The notes beneath the pieces were generated by a model. The model saw only the letters and a list, made by a program, of their open reading frames with translations, had not been told where the DNA came from and searched no databases. Position numbers and translations under genes: made by a program. 58,651 nucleotides of DNA from an uncultured Cocleimonas sp. (GTDB lineage: Bacteria; Pseudomonadota; Gammaproteobacteria; Thiotrichales; Thiotrichaceae): positions 1 through 58,651 of the forward strand of contig NZ_CANLZW010000031.1 of NCBI RefSeq assembly GCF_947495625.1, read 5' to 3'. This document shows, in pieces, positions 26,317-37,001 of this stretch (position 1 is its first letter; each line of letters begins with the position of its first letter).

Positions 26317-26757
26317 ATGTTGAACTGGAATGATGTTTTGAAATATGCCCGTGAGGGTAATTTAAAACCGGCCAAACGAGTCGAAAAAACAGAAGAAGAA
26401 TGGAAGTCAGTGTTAAGCGATGAATCATTTCGAGTCACGCGTAAACACGGCACTGAAATGCCAAACAGTTCTGATATGTGTAGCCTCTTCGAAGAGGGTC
26501 TTTATGGCTGTGTTTGCTGTGGCACCTTATTATTCGATGCGAGTGAGAAGTTTGAATCGGGTACCGGTTGGCCTTCATTTACTCTGCCGTTAGAAGACAA
26601 TGTGATTAATTATATCGAAGATAATTCACATGGAATGAGCCGCGTCGAAACCACATGTAGTACCTGTGATGCGCATCTTGGTCATGTCTTTCCTGATGGG
26701 CCAAAGCCGAGTGGTTTACGCTACTGTATGAATGCTGCTGCACTTAAAAAACAGTAA
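26317..26757 (+). CDS. msrB: Peptide-methionine (R)-S-oxide reductase
   Basis: This 146-residue MsrB reduces the R form of methionine sulfoxide in proteins. Two zinc CxxC pairs (GCVCCG and CSTC) and the catalytic Cys in RYCMNAAAL are present, along with SGTGWPSFTLP. A strong AGGAGG lies before the ATG. It starts 83 bp after selO and may share its transcript. There is no signal peptide, so it is cytoplasmic. No msrA is in the window. Confidence 0.95.
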   Translation: MLNWNDVLKYAREGNLKPAKRVEKTEEEWKSVLSDESFRVTRKHGTEMPNSSDMCSLFEEGLYGCVCCGTLLFDASEKFESGTGWPSFTLPLEDNVINYIEDNSHGMSRVETTCSTCDAHLGHVFPDGPKPSGLRYCMNAAALKKQ

Positions 26758-26807
26758 TCATAATAATTACTTACTATTAGGTTATACAAACGTAGGGACG
26801 GTAATAG

Positions 26808-26840
26808 ATCACCCCCCTATTTATCAGCCCTTTTTATTCA
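26808..26840 (+). repeat. C-rich dispersed element with stem-loop
   Basis: ATCACCCCCCTATTTATCAG precedes the stem CCCTTTT-TATTC-AAAAGGG, then ACAATTTATT. It starts 50 bp after the msrB stop in sense orientation, with one mismatch in the core. Confidence 0.65.
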
Positions 26841-26920
26841 AAAGGGACAATTTATTATTATTTTCCACTGAAACAATAGCTTTTCCAGAAACTTTTAAAT
26901 AGCTGTTCTATATAGTGGTT

Positions 26921-28063
26921 ATGGTTACGCTTGCTAATAACTTACTTTCAATTAAGTCGCTCTCTGGTTCTGGTACCAAGAGTGAATTCAATTATGTTTG
27001 GTTGCGGGATAATTGCCCATGTAGCGAATGTTTTCACCCTGATACCCACGAACGTACCTTGGTGACTGCAACCATCCCAGAGAATATCGCGCCAAAATCA
27101 GCAAATATTAATGATTCAGTATTAGAAATAATCTGGAATGAAAATAATCACCGAAGTGAATACGACCTCGATTGGTTGCGTCAGCACGATACAAGTCAAA
27201 CATTCTACTCAGATGATCCCGCACAAGGTGAAATGACACTGTGGGGAAATGAGCTGCAAGACTCTATCCCTACTTACGATTACACAGATCTACGCACTAA
27301 CGATGAAATCCTGCTCGCGTGGTGTGAAGCTATTCGTGATATTGGTTTGGCGATTGTAAGAGGTGCTCCGCTAGAAGAAGGTGAAATTGAACGGTTTGCT
27401 GATCACGTCGCCTGTGTGCGTGAGGTTATTTACGATCGTTTGCATAATGTACGGGCAACGCCTGGTGCCTACAATGCCTACAACGTTGCCTCTACCAGTC
27501 TCGAGTTGAAACCACATACTGATATGCCCAACTATAATAATCCGCCAGGGGTGCAGATGTTTCACTTTTTGGTGAATGAAACCGAAGGTGGGATGAGTAC
27601 TGCGGTAGATGGTTTTCACGTAGCTGCGCAACTCAAACAACAAGATCCAGAGGCATATGATGTTCTCACCAAAGTAGCTGTTCCATTCAGAATGTTCAGT
27701 AGCCGAGGGGATGTTTATTCAGCCAATCCAATGCTCACACTCGATTGTTCAGGTGCACTAAAGGTATTTCGTTATTCTAATCAGCTTGCTCAAACATTGA
27801 ATATTTCAACGTCTCAAATGGATGACTTTTACCGTGCCTATAGAAAACTGGGTAAGCTCGTTGAAGCCTCAGAAAATATGGTGAAATTCAGACTCAATAG
27901 CGGAGACATGATGGCAACCAATAATCTCCGCGTTATGCATGGACGCACTGCCTATGATGCATTAACAGGCGATCGACATTTGCAATTATCCTATATGGAT
28001 TACGATGATGTGTTGAGCCGTATCCGAATGATTAAAAAGGCGAGAAAACATGGAAAAAGTTAA
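26921..28063 (+). CDS. 2-oxoglutarate/Fe(II) oxygenase, GBBH/TmpA-like
   Basis: This protein of about 380 residues has an N-terminal DUF971-type zinc domain (WLRDNCPCSEC) and a TauD/TfdA catalytic domain. The iron ligands are the His-x-Asp in KPHTDMPN and the distal His in RVMHGRTAYD. It belongs with gamma-butyrobetaine hydroxylases, which act on quaternary amines. The next gene overlaps its end and encodes an HD-domain protein of PhnZ/TmpB type; that pairing argues for a 2-trimethylaminoethylphosphonate dioxygenase (TmpA) rather than carnitine synthesis. I use the ATG at 26921; a GTG lies 6 bases upstream, and neither has a strong ribosome site. Confidence 0.8.
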   Translation: MVTLANNLLSIKSLSGSGTKSEFNYVWLRDNCPCSECFHPDTHERTLVTATIPENIAPKSANINDSVLEIIWNENNHRSEYDLDWLRQHDTSQTFYSDDPAQGEMTLWGNELQDSIPTYDYTDLRTNDEILLAWCEAIRDIGLAIVRGAPLEEGEIERFADHVACVREVIYDRLHNVRATPGAYNAYNVASTSLELKPHTDMPNYNNPPGVQMFHFLVNETEGGMSTAVDGFHVAAQLKQQDPEAYDVLTKVAVPFRMFSSRGDVYSANPMLTLDCSGALKVFRYSNQLAQTLNISTSQMDDFYRAYRKLGKLVEASENMVKFRLNSGDMMATNNLRVMHGRTAYDALTGDRHLQLSYMDYDDVLSRIRMIKKARKHGKS

Positions 28064-28631
28064 CTTTATCAAGATGGAGGACGGTACAGCTGAGGAGTAT
28101 CTATTCCTCGATAAGCTCGAAGATGAATACAAAAAAGATCTGCCAAACAAGATCATTGCTTCATTAGAGCGACTCGAAGATTCTTTATCAGGCTATCAGA
28201 TATCACGTCTGGATCATGTGCTACAAGCAGCGACCAGAGCGCATCAAGCGGGAGAGTCCGAACAGTGGATTATTGCTGCTTTACTGCATGATATCGGTGA
28301 TGAATTAGCGCCCTATTCACACAGTGAAATGGCTGCTGCGATTTTAAGGCCATTCGTCAACGAAGAGGTTTATTGGGTGGTTAAGCATCATGGAATTTTC
28401 CAGATGTATTATTACGCGCATCACAGCGGTGGGAATCGAAATGCTAGAGAACGATACAAAGATCATCCTTTTTATGACAGTGCGGTGCGTTTCTGCCATG
28501 AATATGATCAAAACTGTTTTGATCCTGAGTACGAATCCAAATCTCTGGATTTTTTCAAACCGATACTTGAACGAGTGCTTGATAAACCACTAGCGGGAGA
28601 TGCAGAACATCAGGCGCGATATGGTTCCTAA
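28050..28631 (+). CDS. HD-domain oxygenase, PhnZ/TmpB-like
   Basis: This 193-residue protein has the HD motif AALLHDIGDE (residues about 78-87), an upstream His in SRLDHVLQAATRA, and further ligands in SHSEMAAAILRPF and VKHHGIF. PhnZ and TmpB use this fold as mixed-valent diiron oxygenases that cleave the C-P bond of alpha-hydroxyphosphonates. It overlaps the end of the TauD-type gene by 14 bp, and AAGGCGAG precedes its ATG. A product such as glycine betaine plus phosphate would follow if the TmpAB assignment holds. The alternative is a phosphohydrolase of unknown substrate. Confidence 0.75.
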   Translation: MEKVNFIKMEDGTAEEYLFLDKLEDEYKKDLPNKIIASLERLEDSLSGYQISRLDHVLQAATRAHQAGESEQWIIAALLHDIGDELAPYSHSEMAAAILRPFVNEEVYWVVKHHGIFQMYYYAHHSGGNRNARERYKDHPFYDSAVRFCHEYDQNCFDPEYESKSLDFFKPILERVLDKPLAGDAEHQARYGS

Positions 28632-28805
28632 AATAGATTGAGAGCACACTTCGCGTTGCTAAGATGTTTTTCGGCAGAAATCAAACTACTATTTTATATT
28701 TCTATTCGCCTTGCTATAGATATTCTAGCGTCGGGTTAATCATTTGTGGTTAATCGTTATCTTTTGTTGCTTTCAGGACGATTCTGGCGCATCGTTTCCT
28801 CTGGT

Positions 28806-29084
28806 TTATAGGTTTTCATAACCCAGTACAGTAAGTAAATCTTTGCGATGTTGCTCGCGATTTTTCTTATTCTGATCGCGTAAAGATTTAATCTCTTAAT
28901 GAAAACTGCGCATTAAAGCTTTTAGCTTTTTTGCCGTAGCATGCTCAATTTGCAAATTAGCAACTATTATCTAGATATCTGGGCCGTTTGGAGCTCCTCT
29001 ACCTTCTGATCCATCAGTTCTATTTGCATTGAATGTGCTTGTCGCAAGCAATGCAAATAAATATATTGATGTGATTGTTTTCAT
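28806..29084 (-). pseudogene. Spy/CpxP-like periplasmic protein, broken by in-frame stops
   Basis: A 93-codon frame begins with AAGGAG, an ATG and a signal peptide (MKTITSIYLFALLATSTFNA), then reads through TAG (codon 38) and TAA (codon 63) to a natural-looking end. The parts between stops are protein-like: IEHATAKKLKALMRSFH and IKSLRDQNKKNREQHRKDLL resemble the basic helices of Spy/CpxP envelope-stress chaperones. All pieces are in one frame, so point mutations rather than indels broke it. A 37-residue secreted peptide could still be made. The assignment rests on composition and layout only. Confidence 0.5.
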
Positions 29085-29219
29085 TTACTTTTACTCCTTA
29101 GCTTTATTTGTTTAAGTGAGTATATTTTTTCTGATAAATAAGTAATAAATATGAAACCAATAGAGAAATAACAGAAGAACTTAGTCTTAAACATTTATTT
29201 AAAAGATGCCCATAAATAT

Positions 29220-29240
29220 GCCTATAAGTAGGGGGGTGTG
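29220..29240 (-). repeat. C-rich dispersed element (exact core)
   Basis: On the minus strand CACACCCCCCTACTTATAGG; CCTA and TAGG can pair. It lies between the pseudogene start and katG, not after a gene end. Confidence 0.7.
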
Positions 29241-29435
29241 TTTAAGGAGATCCTGATCAAGTCTAATTATATTAAGCTAGCTAAAATAGCGATTTTTTTT
29301 TATACGCTTGAATTTAATCGACTAAATTAGATTCTCCTTAAGGATAATTTGCTGCAGCAACTAGTTAGTTTTTAAAGAATACTGTTGAACTAGTTACAGA
29401 TTAATTTGTCATTGCAGAATGATATTTTTTCTTTG

Positions 29436-29472
29436 ATAGATAAAACCTATCGTTACCATGCAGAAATACTGT
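29436..29472. promoter_or_regulatory. OxyR-type binding site
   Basis: ATAGATAAAACCTAT fits the OxyR half-element ATAGnTnnnAnCTAT at every specified position. Seven bases later ATGCAGAAATACTGT is a degraded second element. It lies about 105-140 bp before the katG ATG. Confidence 0.65.
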
Positions 29473-29503
29473 TTTACAGTGCTTATTAAATATTCAATTA
29501 TGA

Positions 29504-31732
<2,229 letters not shown>

Positions 31733-31748
31733 TACTAGGCTCTGAATT

Positions 31749-31778
31749 CCCCACACCGTAGTTTGTGATGGTGTGGGG
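31749..31778 (+). terminator. katG terminator
   Basis: CCCCACACC pairs with GGTGTGGGG across a 12-base loop; a moderately T-rich stretch follows. Confidence 0.8.
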
Positions 31779-31842
31779 ATGTTAATTTTAAGAGTCAGAT
31801 CCCTCTCCATTTCTGTATTAATTTCATTTATCTTTAAAATTA

Positions 31843-31864
31843 TCCCTAAAAGAAGGGGGGTGAC
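31843..31864 (-). repeat. C-rich dispersed element
   Basis: On the minus strand GTCACCCCCCTTCTTTTAGGG, 21 bp after the response-regulator stop. A becomes T in the core, yet CCCT and AGGG still pair across TTCTTTT or a similar loop. Confidence 0.65.
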
Positions 31865-31885
31865 CTTTATTAATTTATTCTGTGG

Positions 31886-32566
31886 TTAATGCGGCTTTTG
31901 AAAACGATAACCAACACCATAGACCGAATGGATAATTTCCTCATCAATAGATAAAGCAGTGAGTTTTTTTCGTAGCTTTTTAATATGACTATCCACCGTT
32001 CGATCGGTGACGATTCGATCATCGCTATAGGCTTTAGACATTAATTGATCGCGCGAAAAAATCTGCCCTGGATGTTGATACATCACCTGGAATAATTTGA
32101 ATTCAACAGCCGTTAAATCAACTTTTTGATCTTCATAAAGTATCTGATAGCTTTTTTCATTCAGCGTTAGTTTGCCTTTTGAATTATGTTCCATTGTATC
32201 GGTACGTCTGAACACTGATTTAATGCGGGCAACCACTTCACGCGGGCTAAACGGCTTACAAATATAATCATCCGCGCCTAGTTCCAAGCCGATTAAGCGG
32301 TCAATCTCTTCAACTTTCGCGGTGATCATAATAATCGGGTTATTAGACTGTCGACGAAAGTCACGGCAAATGCTGATACCATCGACTTCTGGCAGCATTA
32401 AATCTAACAGGATCATTCTGGGCTCATTATTTTCAAGCCACTCTTGCGCCTCGCGGCCGTTATGTATCATTTTGGTTTCAAAACCCGCTTCGGTACAATA
32501 ATCTCTCAGTAATTCAGCGATTTTGACTTCGTCTTCAACGATTAAAATAGGAGCTTTTTCAGACAT
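31886..32566 (-). CDS. OmpR-family response regulator, BaeR-like
   Basis: This 226-residue regulator has a receiver domain (phosphoacceptor Asp in LLDLMLPEVDG near residue 55, Lys in DDYICKPFSP) and a winged-helix output domain ending VYGVGYRF. It is closest in style to BaeR/CpxR-type envelope-stress regulators. It follows the histidine kinase by 22 bp and is cotranscribed with it. The TTTAC-N5-TTTAC boxes elsewhere in the window are candidate targets (inference). Confidence 0.92.
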   Translation of the reverse strand: MSEKAPILIVEDEVKIAELLRDYCTEAGFETKMIHNGREAQEWLENNEPRMILLDLMLPEVDGISICRDFRRQSNNPIIMITAKVEEIDRLIGLELGADDYICKPFSPREVVARIKSVFRRTDTMEHNSKGKLTLNEKSYQILYEDQKVDLTAVEFKLFQVMYQHPGQIFSRDQLMSKAYSDDRIVTDRTVDSHIKKLRKKLTALSIDEEIIHSVYGVGYRFQKPH

Positions 32567-32588
32567 ATTTATATCTTCTTAAATAAAA

Positions 32589-34166
32589 TTAAGTACTACT
32601 TATGGGAAATTCTATAACAAATGTAATTCCACCCAGCGGCGATTGTTTTGCTGATACTTTACCATCATGGGCAATCACTATATTTTCGGCAATCGACAAG
32701 CCTAAGCCAGAGCCACCAGCATTTCTATTTCTGGAGGCTTCAACGCGATAGAGGCGTTCAAATAGTTTCTCTAACTCTTCATCAGATACACCCGGTTCAG
32801 AGTCAGACCATTCAATAATGACATTTCCAGATTTTTTCTTGAGACTGATTTCTAATTGGCCAGGCGTCGAAGTATAGTGTTGGCTGTTATTCGCAAGATT
32901 CGCAAATAGTTGCTCAAGCCTTTGTCCATCGCCATTGATGAAAATACTCTTGCAGCTAGTGTTGAAGTTTAGCGCTATTTGTTTGTCATCAAATTGATGT
33001 TGGTGCTGGGAAATAACATCTTCAACTAACTCAACAATATCCAGGTGTTCTTTGTGGTAACTTAATGCACCAAGATCAGATAAAGATAATTCATTCAAAT
33101 CACTGATCAAGCGACTCAGCCGCATCACTTCCTGATGTAAAGAATCAATAGATGAGGGCGTCAGCTCTCGAACCTTATCCTGTATTGCTTCTATTTCACC
33201 TTTTAGCACCGTTACAGGTGTTCTTAATTCGTGGGAAATATCAGAAATCCAACGTCTTCTGGAAGAGCGGTTTTCTTCAAGTGTTTCACCCAGAATATTC
33301 AGTTTTTTACTCAGCTGACCTAATTCATCCTGACTTTTATCTAAACTCTGGTGGCTATAGTCTCCCGACGTTAACAAGCCCGCCTGATCACCGATTTTAT
33401 TGATACGCGAACGTAAGTAAGTCGCAAATAAACCCGCTCCGATCAGCACAATACCGAAGGCCCATAAGGCAATTTCAATGAACGCATGATTTTGATGTTG
33501 CACAAACTGCTGATCTAATTCATCAGTAATTTCATTAAATGGTTCAGAGCGAATATATCCCACCACTTTGCCACTAAATTTTAGTGGTTTTAAGGTAGCG
33601 TTTTCCGATGCCTGTGTTCCACCGACCAGGAATGATTTATTGGCATCCAATAAAGCCATCGATTTTGGCGGTGGCTTCGGTGCTCCTCTGCTGAGTGATC
33701 TAGGTTGTTCTGAGCGAAAATCATTGTCCTCGATGAATAATGGAGGAGGATTACCAATGGCTTCGAGATGTTTTTTACGCTGAGGAGGAGGGAAGTTTCC
33801 CGGAGGGGGGCGCCTATCTTCGGGACGTTCTGCAGGACCTTCACTTTCTTTTGCCCTTTTTCCTAGTGTGTTTACATCAGGCAAGGGTTTTTCTGCTTCT
33901 TTACTAATGTTTATATCTCGAGATTGATAAAAAGAACGCTCCCAGAGTGGTCTATTTCCTTTTATAAAATCCCAGTTTCCATTTTTATTGTATTGTCTAA
34001 GCAATACCACGGAGAGGCTATCTGACCTTTGTTCTTCAATATCGTTTAGATACGCCAAAAATCCAGATTTGACACTTTGATTGGAAAGAAAAATCGCCAG
34101 AATTAACACTATCCCGGTAATACATACGATAGTTAAAACCAATTTATGCCACAGCTTAAAAGTCAC
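32589..34166 (-). CDS. Sensor histidine kinase, BaeS-like
   Basis: This 525-residue membrane kinase has a first transmembrane helix (about 10-30), a periplasmic sensor of about 190 residues, a second helix near 235, HAMP, HisKA with the phosphorylated His in ISDISHELRTPVTVLKGE, and a HATPase domain (NLANNSQHY, GGSGLGLSIAENIV). The sensor holds an unusual Pro/Arg-rich stretch (RRPPPGNFPPPQRKKH, RGAPKPPPKS) at about 115-170 that may bind metal or ligands. It partners the adjacent regulator and probably senses envelope damage. Confidence 0.92.
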   Translation of the reverse strand: MTFKLWHKLVLTIVCITGIVLILAIFLSNQSVKSGFLAYLNDIEEQRSDSLSVVLLRQYNKNGNWDFIKGNRPLWERSFYQSRDINISKEAEKPLPDVNTLGKRAKESEGPAERPEDRRPPPGNFPPPQRKKHLEAIGNPPPLFIEDNDFRSEQPRSLSRGAPKPPPKSMALLDANKSFLVGGTQASENATLKPLKFSGKVVGYIRSEPFNEITDELDQQFVQHQNHAFIEIALWAFGIVLIGAGLFATYLRSRINKIGDQAGLLTSGDYSHQSLDKSQDELGQLSKKLNILGETLEENRSSRRRWISDISHELRTPVTVLKGEIEAIQDKVRELTPSSIDSLHQEVMRLSRLISDLNELSLSDLGALSYHKEHLDIVELVEDVISQHQHQFDDKQIALNFNTSCKSIFINGDGQRLEQLFANLANNSQHYTSTPGQLEISLKKKSGNVIIEWSDSEPGVSDEELEKLFERLYRVEASRNRNAGGSGLGLSIAENIVIAHDGKVSAKQSPLGGITFVIEFPISST

Positions 34167-34308
34167 TCAATTACGCCTAAATTACTGTATCGATAGAAAA
34201 GAAAAAGAAAAGAAAAATTATCATCCACCAAGGTTAACATATTGTCTTTAGGCGTTGTTTAGAAAGGCCAGACAAAGCGTGATGTTGAATATTGATATTA
34301 TTTTAGTA

Positions 34309-34349
34309 TGCACTTTAAGGACGTTCTTTTGATCTGTCCCTAAAGTGCA
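34309..34349. repeat. Inverted repeat upstream of the kinase gene
   Basis: TGCACTTTAAGG pairs with CCCTAAAGTGCA across 17 bases. It lies between the PEBP gene and the kinase gene, so it could terminate the first or regulate the second. There is no clear T-run on the minus strand. Confidence 0.45.
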
Positions 34350-34378
34350 CGAAGCTTTTTACGCCGTACTATTTTGCT

Positions 34379-34879
34379 TTAGTACTTGCCCATTTCCAGT
34401 GTTGTTGTCGCTGTGACCTTGTCATCTTTAACAGCTTTGATAGTCACATAATAGGCATGTCCCTTTCCTCCCGAACACGGTGGCATGTAAGCACCTGCTG
34501 TATCCCAGCCAGGACTACGCTGTGCTTCAATAACTTTGAAATCTTTAGGGATGTCAAAGGTGTGTCCAAAAATAGAAGGTATTTCTACCTCAGTTGCTGA
34601 CGAATCAACCGTAAAGCTCATTCTGCCATGGCCACCGTTATTCATTTTCTCTGAATCGCGGTCGCTGTATTCCAGCACGATTGATTTTGTACCAGCGGGA
34701 ATATCAGTCACCATCATTTTAGGTGTCGAAGGGTTTTTGCCACCAAACTTCTGGCATTGCTGGCCCGTAGGTATTTTCGTTCCATCCCATACGGCATCTG
34801 CAAATTTTGCATCCATTGCAAAAGCACTTGTACTAACTGCTGATAATAATAACGATGTAAATATAAGTTTTGTCTTCAT
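34379..34879 (-). CDS. Secreted PEBP/YbhB-like protein
   Basis: This 166-residue protein has a signal peptide (cleaved after SAFA). The fold signature of the phosphatidylethanolamine-binding/Raf-kinase-inhibitor family is suggested by NPSTPKMMVTDIPAGTKSIV, GHGRMSF and YMPPCSGGKGHAYYVTIKAV, where the usual P-C-P-P-x-G-H-x-Y motif is changed to PPCSGGKGHAYY. YbhB-type bacterial members have no settled role. The location is periplasmic. It sits in a run of secreted proteins next to the BaeSR-like genes. Confidence 0.75.
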   Translation of the reverse strand: MKTKLIFTSLLLSAVSTSAFAMDAKFADAVWDGTKIPTGQQCQKFGGKNPSTPKMMVTDIPAGTKSIVLEYSDRDSEKMNNGGHGRMSFTVDSSATEVEIPSIFGHTFDIPKDFKVIEAQRSPGWDTAGAYMPPCSGGKGHAYYVTIKAVKDDKVTATTTLEMGKY

Positions 34880-34950
34880 GTTGTTAACTACTCCTGTAGT
34901 TTTTATATGGGTTAATAAAGTAAATGGGTATAATGCTGGTTTTTACTTAT

Positions 34951-35592
34951 CTATTTGTTAATTAATTTGTTAATTGATTTATTAATCAATAGCTTATTAA
35001 ATAAAATTGCTTCTGGTATTTCTGGTGTTAACACAACTTTGAACTTTTGCGCTTTCGTGTCAGAAGGGAGTTTTCTAGTGGCATTAATAGCGAGTGATTT
35101 TTCAGTCAATGTTTTACCAAATAGGTTTGAATGGAACGTTAGTTCATTGGTATTTGATTGCTTTTTAACTGAGTCATTATTCGATTCTTCATTTGACAGG
35201 CTAAAGCGACCCATGACTACCAATTGGTCGGTAGGATCCCTCGGTGAACTGTGTGCAGCAACAGGTGATAGTAACAATCCGCGAAGAGGTCTAGCGCCTT
35301 CCTTATCCGATAATAAGACATTCTTTTTCACCGCGGAGATAATATCAAGTCGGTGTTTAGTGAATTCCCCTTTTGACATTTTGCTGTCACCATCATCATC
35401 AATATTGTTAAATGCCGATACAGGAATAGAAAGCACCATAAAGACGTAATCGCCTTTAAAATTTAGCGTGCCACGCTGAGCTACCATCAAGTGGGCCGAT
35501 ACATGCGGCACAATGGCCGCACTTATCACTAGACTTGATAGCAGTGTTTTAGCCCATTTGATCAGGCTTTTAGTTAAACGTTGCTTAGTCAT
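34951..35592 (-). CDS. Secreted EF-hand-containing protein, unknown
   Basis: This 213-residue protein has a signal peptide ending near HVSA-HL. One EF-hand-like calcium loop is visible (DDDGDSKMSKGEF, near residue 67). The rest is beta-rich without a recognised domain, and the C-terminus is a low-complexity Asn/Lys/Ile tail (LLINKSINKLINK) encoded by an AT-rich DNA repeat. It is 29 bp downstream of the YHYH lipoprotein gene, so it is probably in the same operon. Confidence 0.7.
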   Translation of the reverse strand: MTKQRLTKSLIKWAKTLLSSLVISAAIVPHVSAHLMVAQRGTLNFKGDYVFMVLSIPVSAFNNIDDDGDSKMSKGEFTKHRLDIISAVKKNVLLSDKEGARPLRGLLLSPVAAHSSPRDPTDQLVVMGRFSLSNEESNNDSVKKQSNTNELTFHSNLFGKTLTEKSLAINATRKLPSDTKAQKFKVVLTPEIPEAILFNKLLINKSINKLINK

Positions 35593-35621
35593 TTTATGTT
35601 CTGTCTATTTGAAGATTGCTA

Positions 35622-36920
35622 CTAAGCTGGAGGTCCGCCAGCAGGAGGCCCACCTGCACTTTCAACTTCTCCTTTTACACAGCGTTGAAAGTAAGGATAG
35701 CTATCTGTCGCAAAGTAATGATAGATACCATTAGGGAATTCAGGTGTAACACCAAAACGTCCATTGCATTCATCCAGATCTCCAGAGCCTTCTACGTATT
35801 CCCAATCTTGTTTAAACATACCCATTTCGTAGATGTCTAAAGAAGGTCTTGCGTCACTCACTGTGGTGATATGTTGATAGCTTCCTGTTATGCTTTTAAT
35901 GGCTGAACTTGAATTCGTCGCATCGCTATAGCCGTATCTAGCGTAGATAGGGAAGCCATCTGCAGCCCAGCCAATGTGAGTCATCTTAGTGCTATCACCA
36001 CCTTGTTTAGTAATGAAACCTTCTGGCATACCATGATAGTGATACTGACCATCTGGTTGAACATGTGCGTTACTTTCATCAGCTCCAAAAAAATCAAAAC
36101 TTGTGTATCCCAGTGCTTCCAGACTCCATGCGCCACTGTTATCGCCACCGCTACAATCACCATCGGCTGCATAATCAGGACAAGATCCACCTGTACCCGC
36201 GTCTATCTTGATACCGTTGAGTACGTGACCCTGAGCGCCAAGTGGACCGCCAAGTTCAGTGGCAGTATCAGTTTCTACAGGTGTTAGTGTGTAACTAGCT
36301 GTTACGGTTTGTTCTGAAATTGTATTTGGATTGGCGTCATTTGGGAAAGTGCCCGTCGCATGATCTGGAATACCGTTTGCAGCAAGGTCACGTGTAGTAT
36401 CAGAGCATGTCCATGCTGATGTACTTGTGGTATTTACCGAGGCAGAATCATTAAATTCGCTATAGCTATAATCACATTCAATACCATCTGTGGAACTTGT
36501 ACCCGAGATAGTTACGGTAGTTGCTGTAATTGTGACTTGATCAGTAACTGTTTCAGCGCCATCGCTAACAGCAACCTGGAAAGTATAGCTTCCATCAGTA
36601 TCTGCTGTGAATATTGGGCTAACGACTGTCGTTGAATTGAGAGCTGAAGCACTTCCGCTTGGGGAGGAAATTGCAGCCCAATTATAAGTAAGAGTATCAC
36701 CGTCAGCATCCGAACTACTGCTGGCATCCAGGTTTACGATACTGCCGGTGCTTACACTTTGATCGACACCCGCATTGGAAACAGGCGCAGTGTTAGTCGT
36801 TTCTGTTGTATCAGTAGTTTCAGTTGAGTCTGTATTGTCAGTTGTATCTGAACTGTCGGAAGAAGAACCCCCGCAAGCACTTAAAAAGAGAGCCATGGTA
36901 ATGACTGATAGGTAACGCAT
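35622..36920 (-). CDS. YHYH-domain lipoprotein with Ig/PKD-like domain
   Basis: This 432-residue lipoprotein (lipobox LSAC, Cys near residue 16) has a Thr/Asp/Ser repeat linker, a PKD/REJ-like beta domain (SNAGVDQSVSTGSIVNLDAS, DGDTLTYNW) and a C-terminal YHYH domain: GQYHYHGMPEGF, GWAADGFPIYARYGY, CNGRFG and GIYHYF. The His-rich motif suggests metal binding, but no function has been shown to my knowledge. It heads a likely operon with the EF-hand, PEBP and two-component genes, and lies next to a CotH lipoprotein. It ends in a Gly/Pro-rich GGPPAGGPPA. Confidence 0.85.
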   Translation of the reverse strand: MRYLSVITMALFLSACGGSSSDSSDTTDNTDSTETTDTTETTNTAPVSNAGVDQSVSTGSIVNLDASSSSDADGDTLTYNWAAISSPSGSASALNSTTVVSPIFTADTDGSYTFQVAVSDGAETVTDQVTITATTVTISGTSSTDGIECDYSYSEFNDSASVNTTSTSAWTCSDTTRDLAANGIPDHATGTFPNDANPNTISEQTVTASYTLTPVETDTATELGGPLGAQGHVLNGIKIDAGTGGSCPDYAADGDCSGGDNSGAWSLEALGYTSFDFFGADESNAHVQPDGQYHYHGMPEGFITKQGGDSTKMTHIGWAADGFPIYARYGYSDATNSSSAIKSITGSYQHITTVSDARPSLDIYEMGMFKQDWEYVEGSGDLDECNGRFGVTPEFPNGIYHYFATDSYPYFQRCVKGEVESAGGPPAGGPPA

Positions 36921-37001
36921 ATTATTCCTTATTTTTAGATATGATGTCTCTTAATTACTGTTAGCTTAGAGGTGAGCAGGCCTGACTGTTTAAACAAAAA
37001 A

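Noticed and set aside
28806-29084. Stop-codon recoding in the Spy/CpxP-like frame
   Set aside because: The stops are TAG and TAA, not TGA, and no recoding element is visible; decay is simpler.
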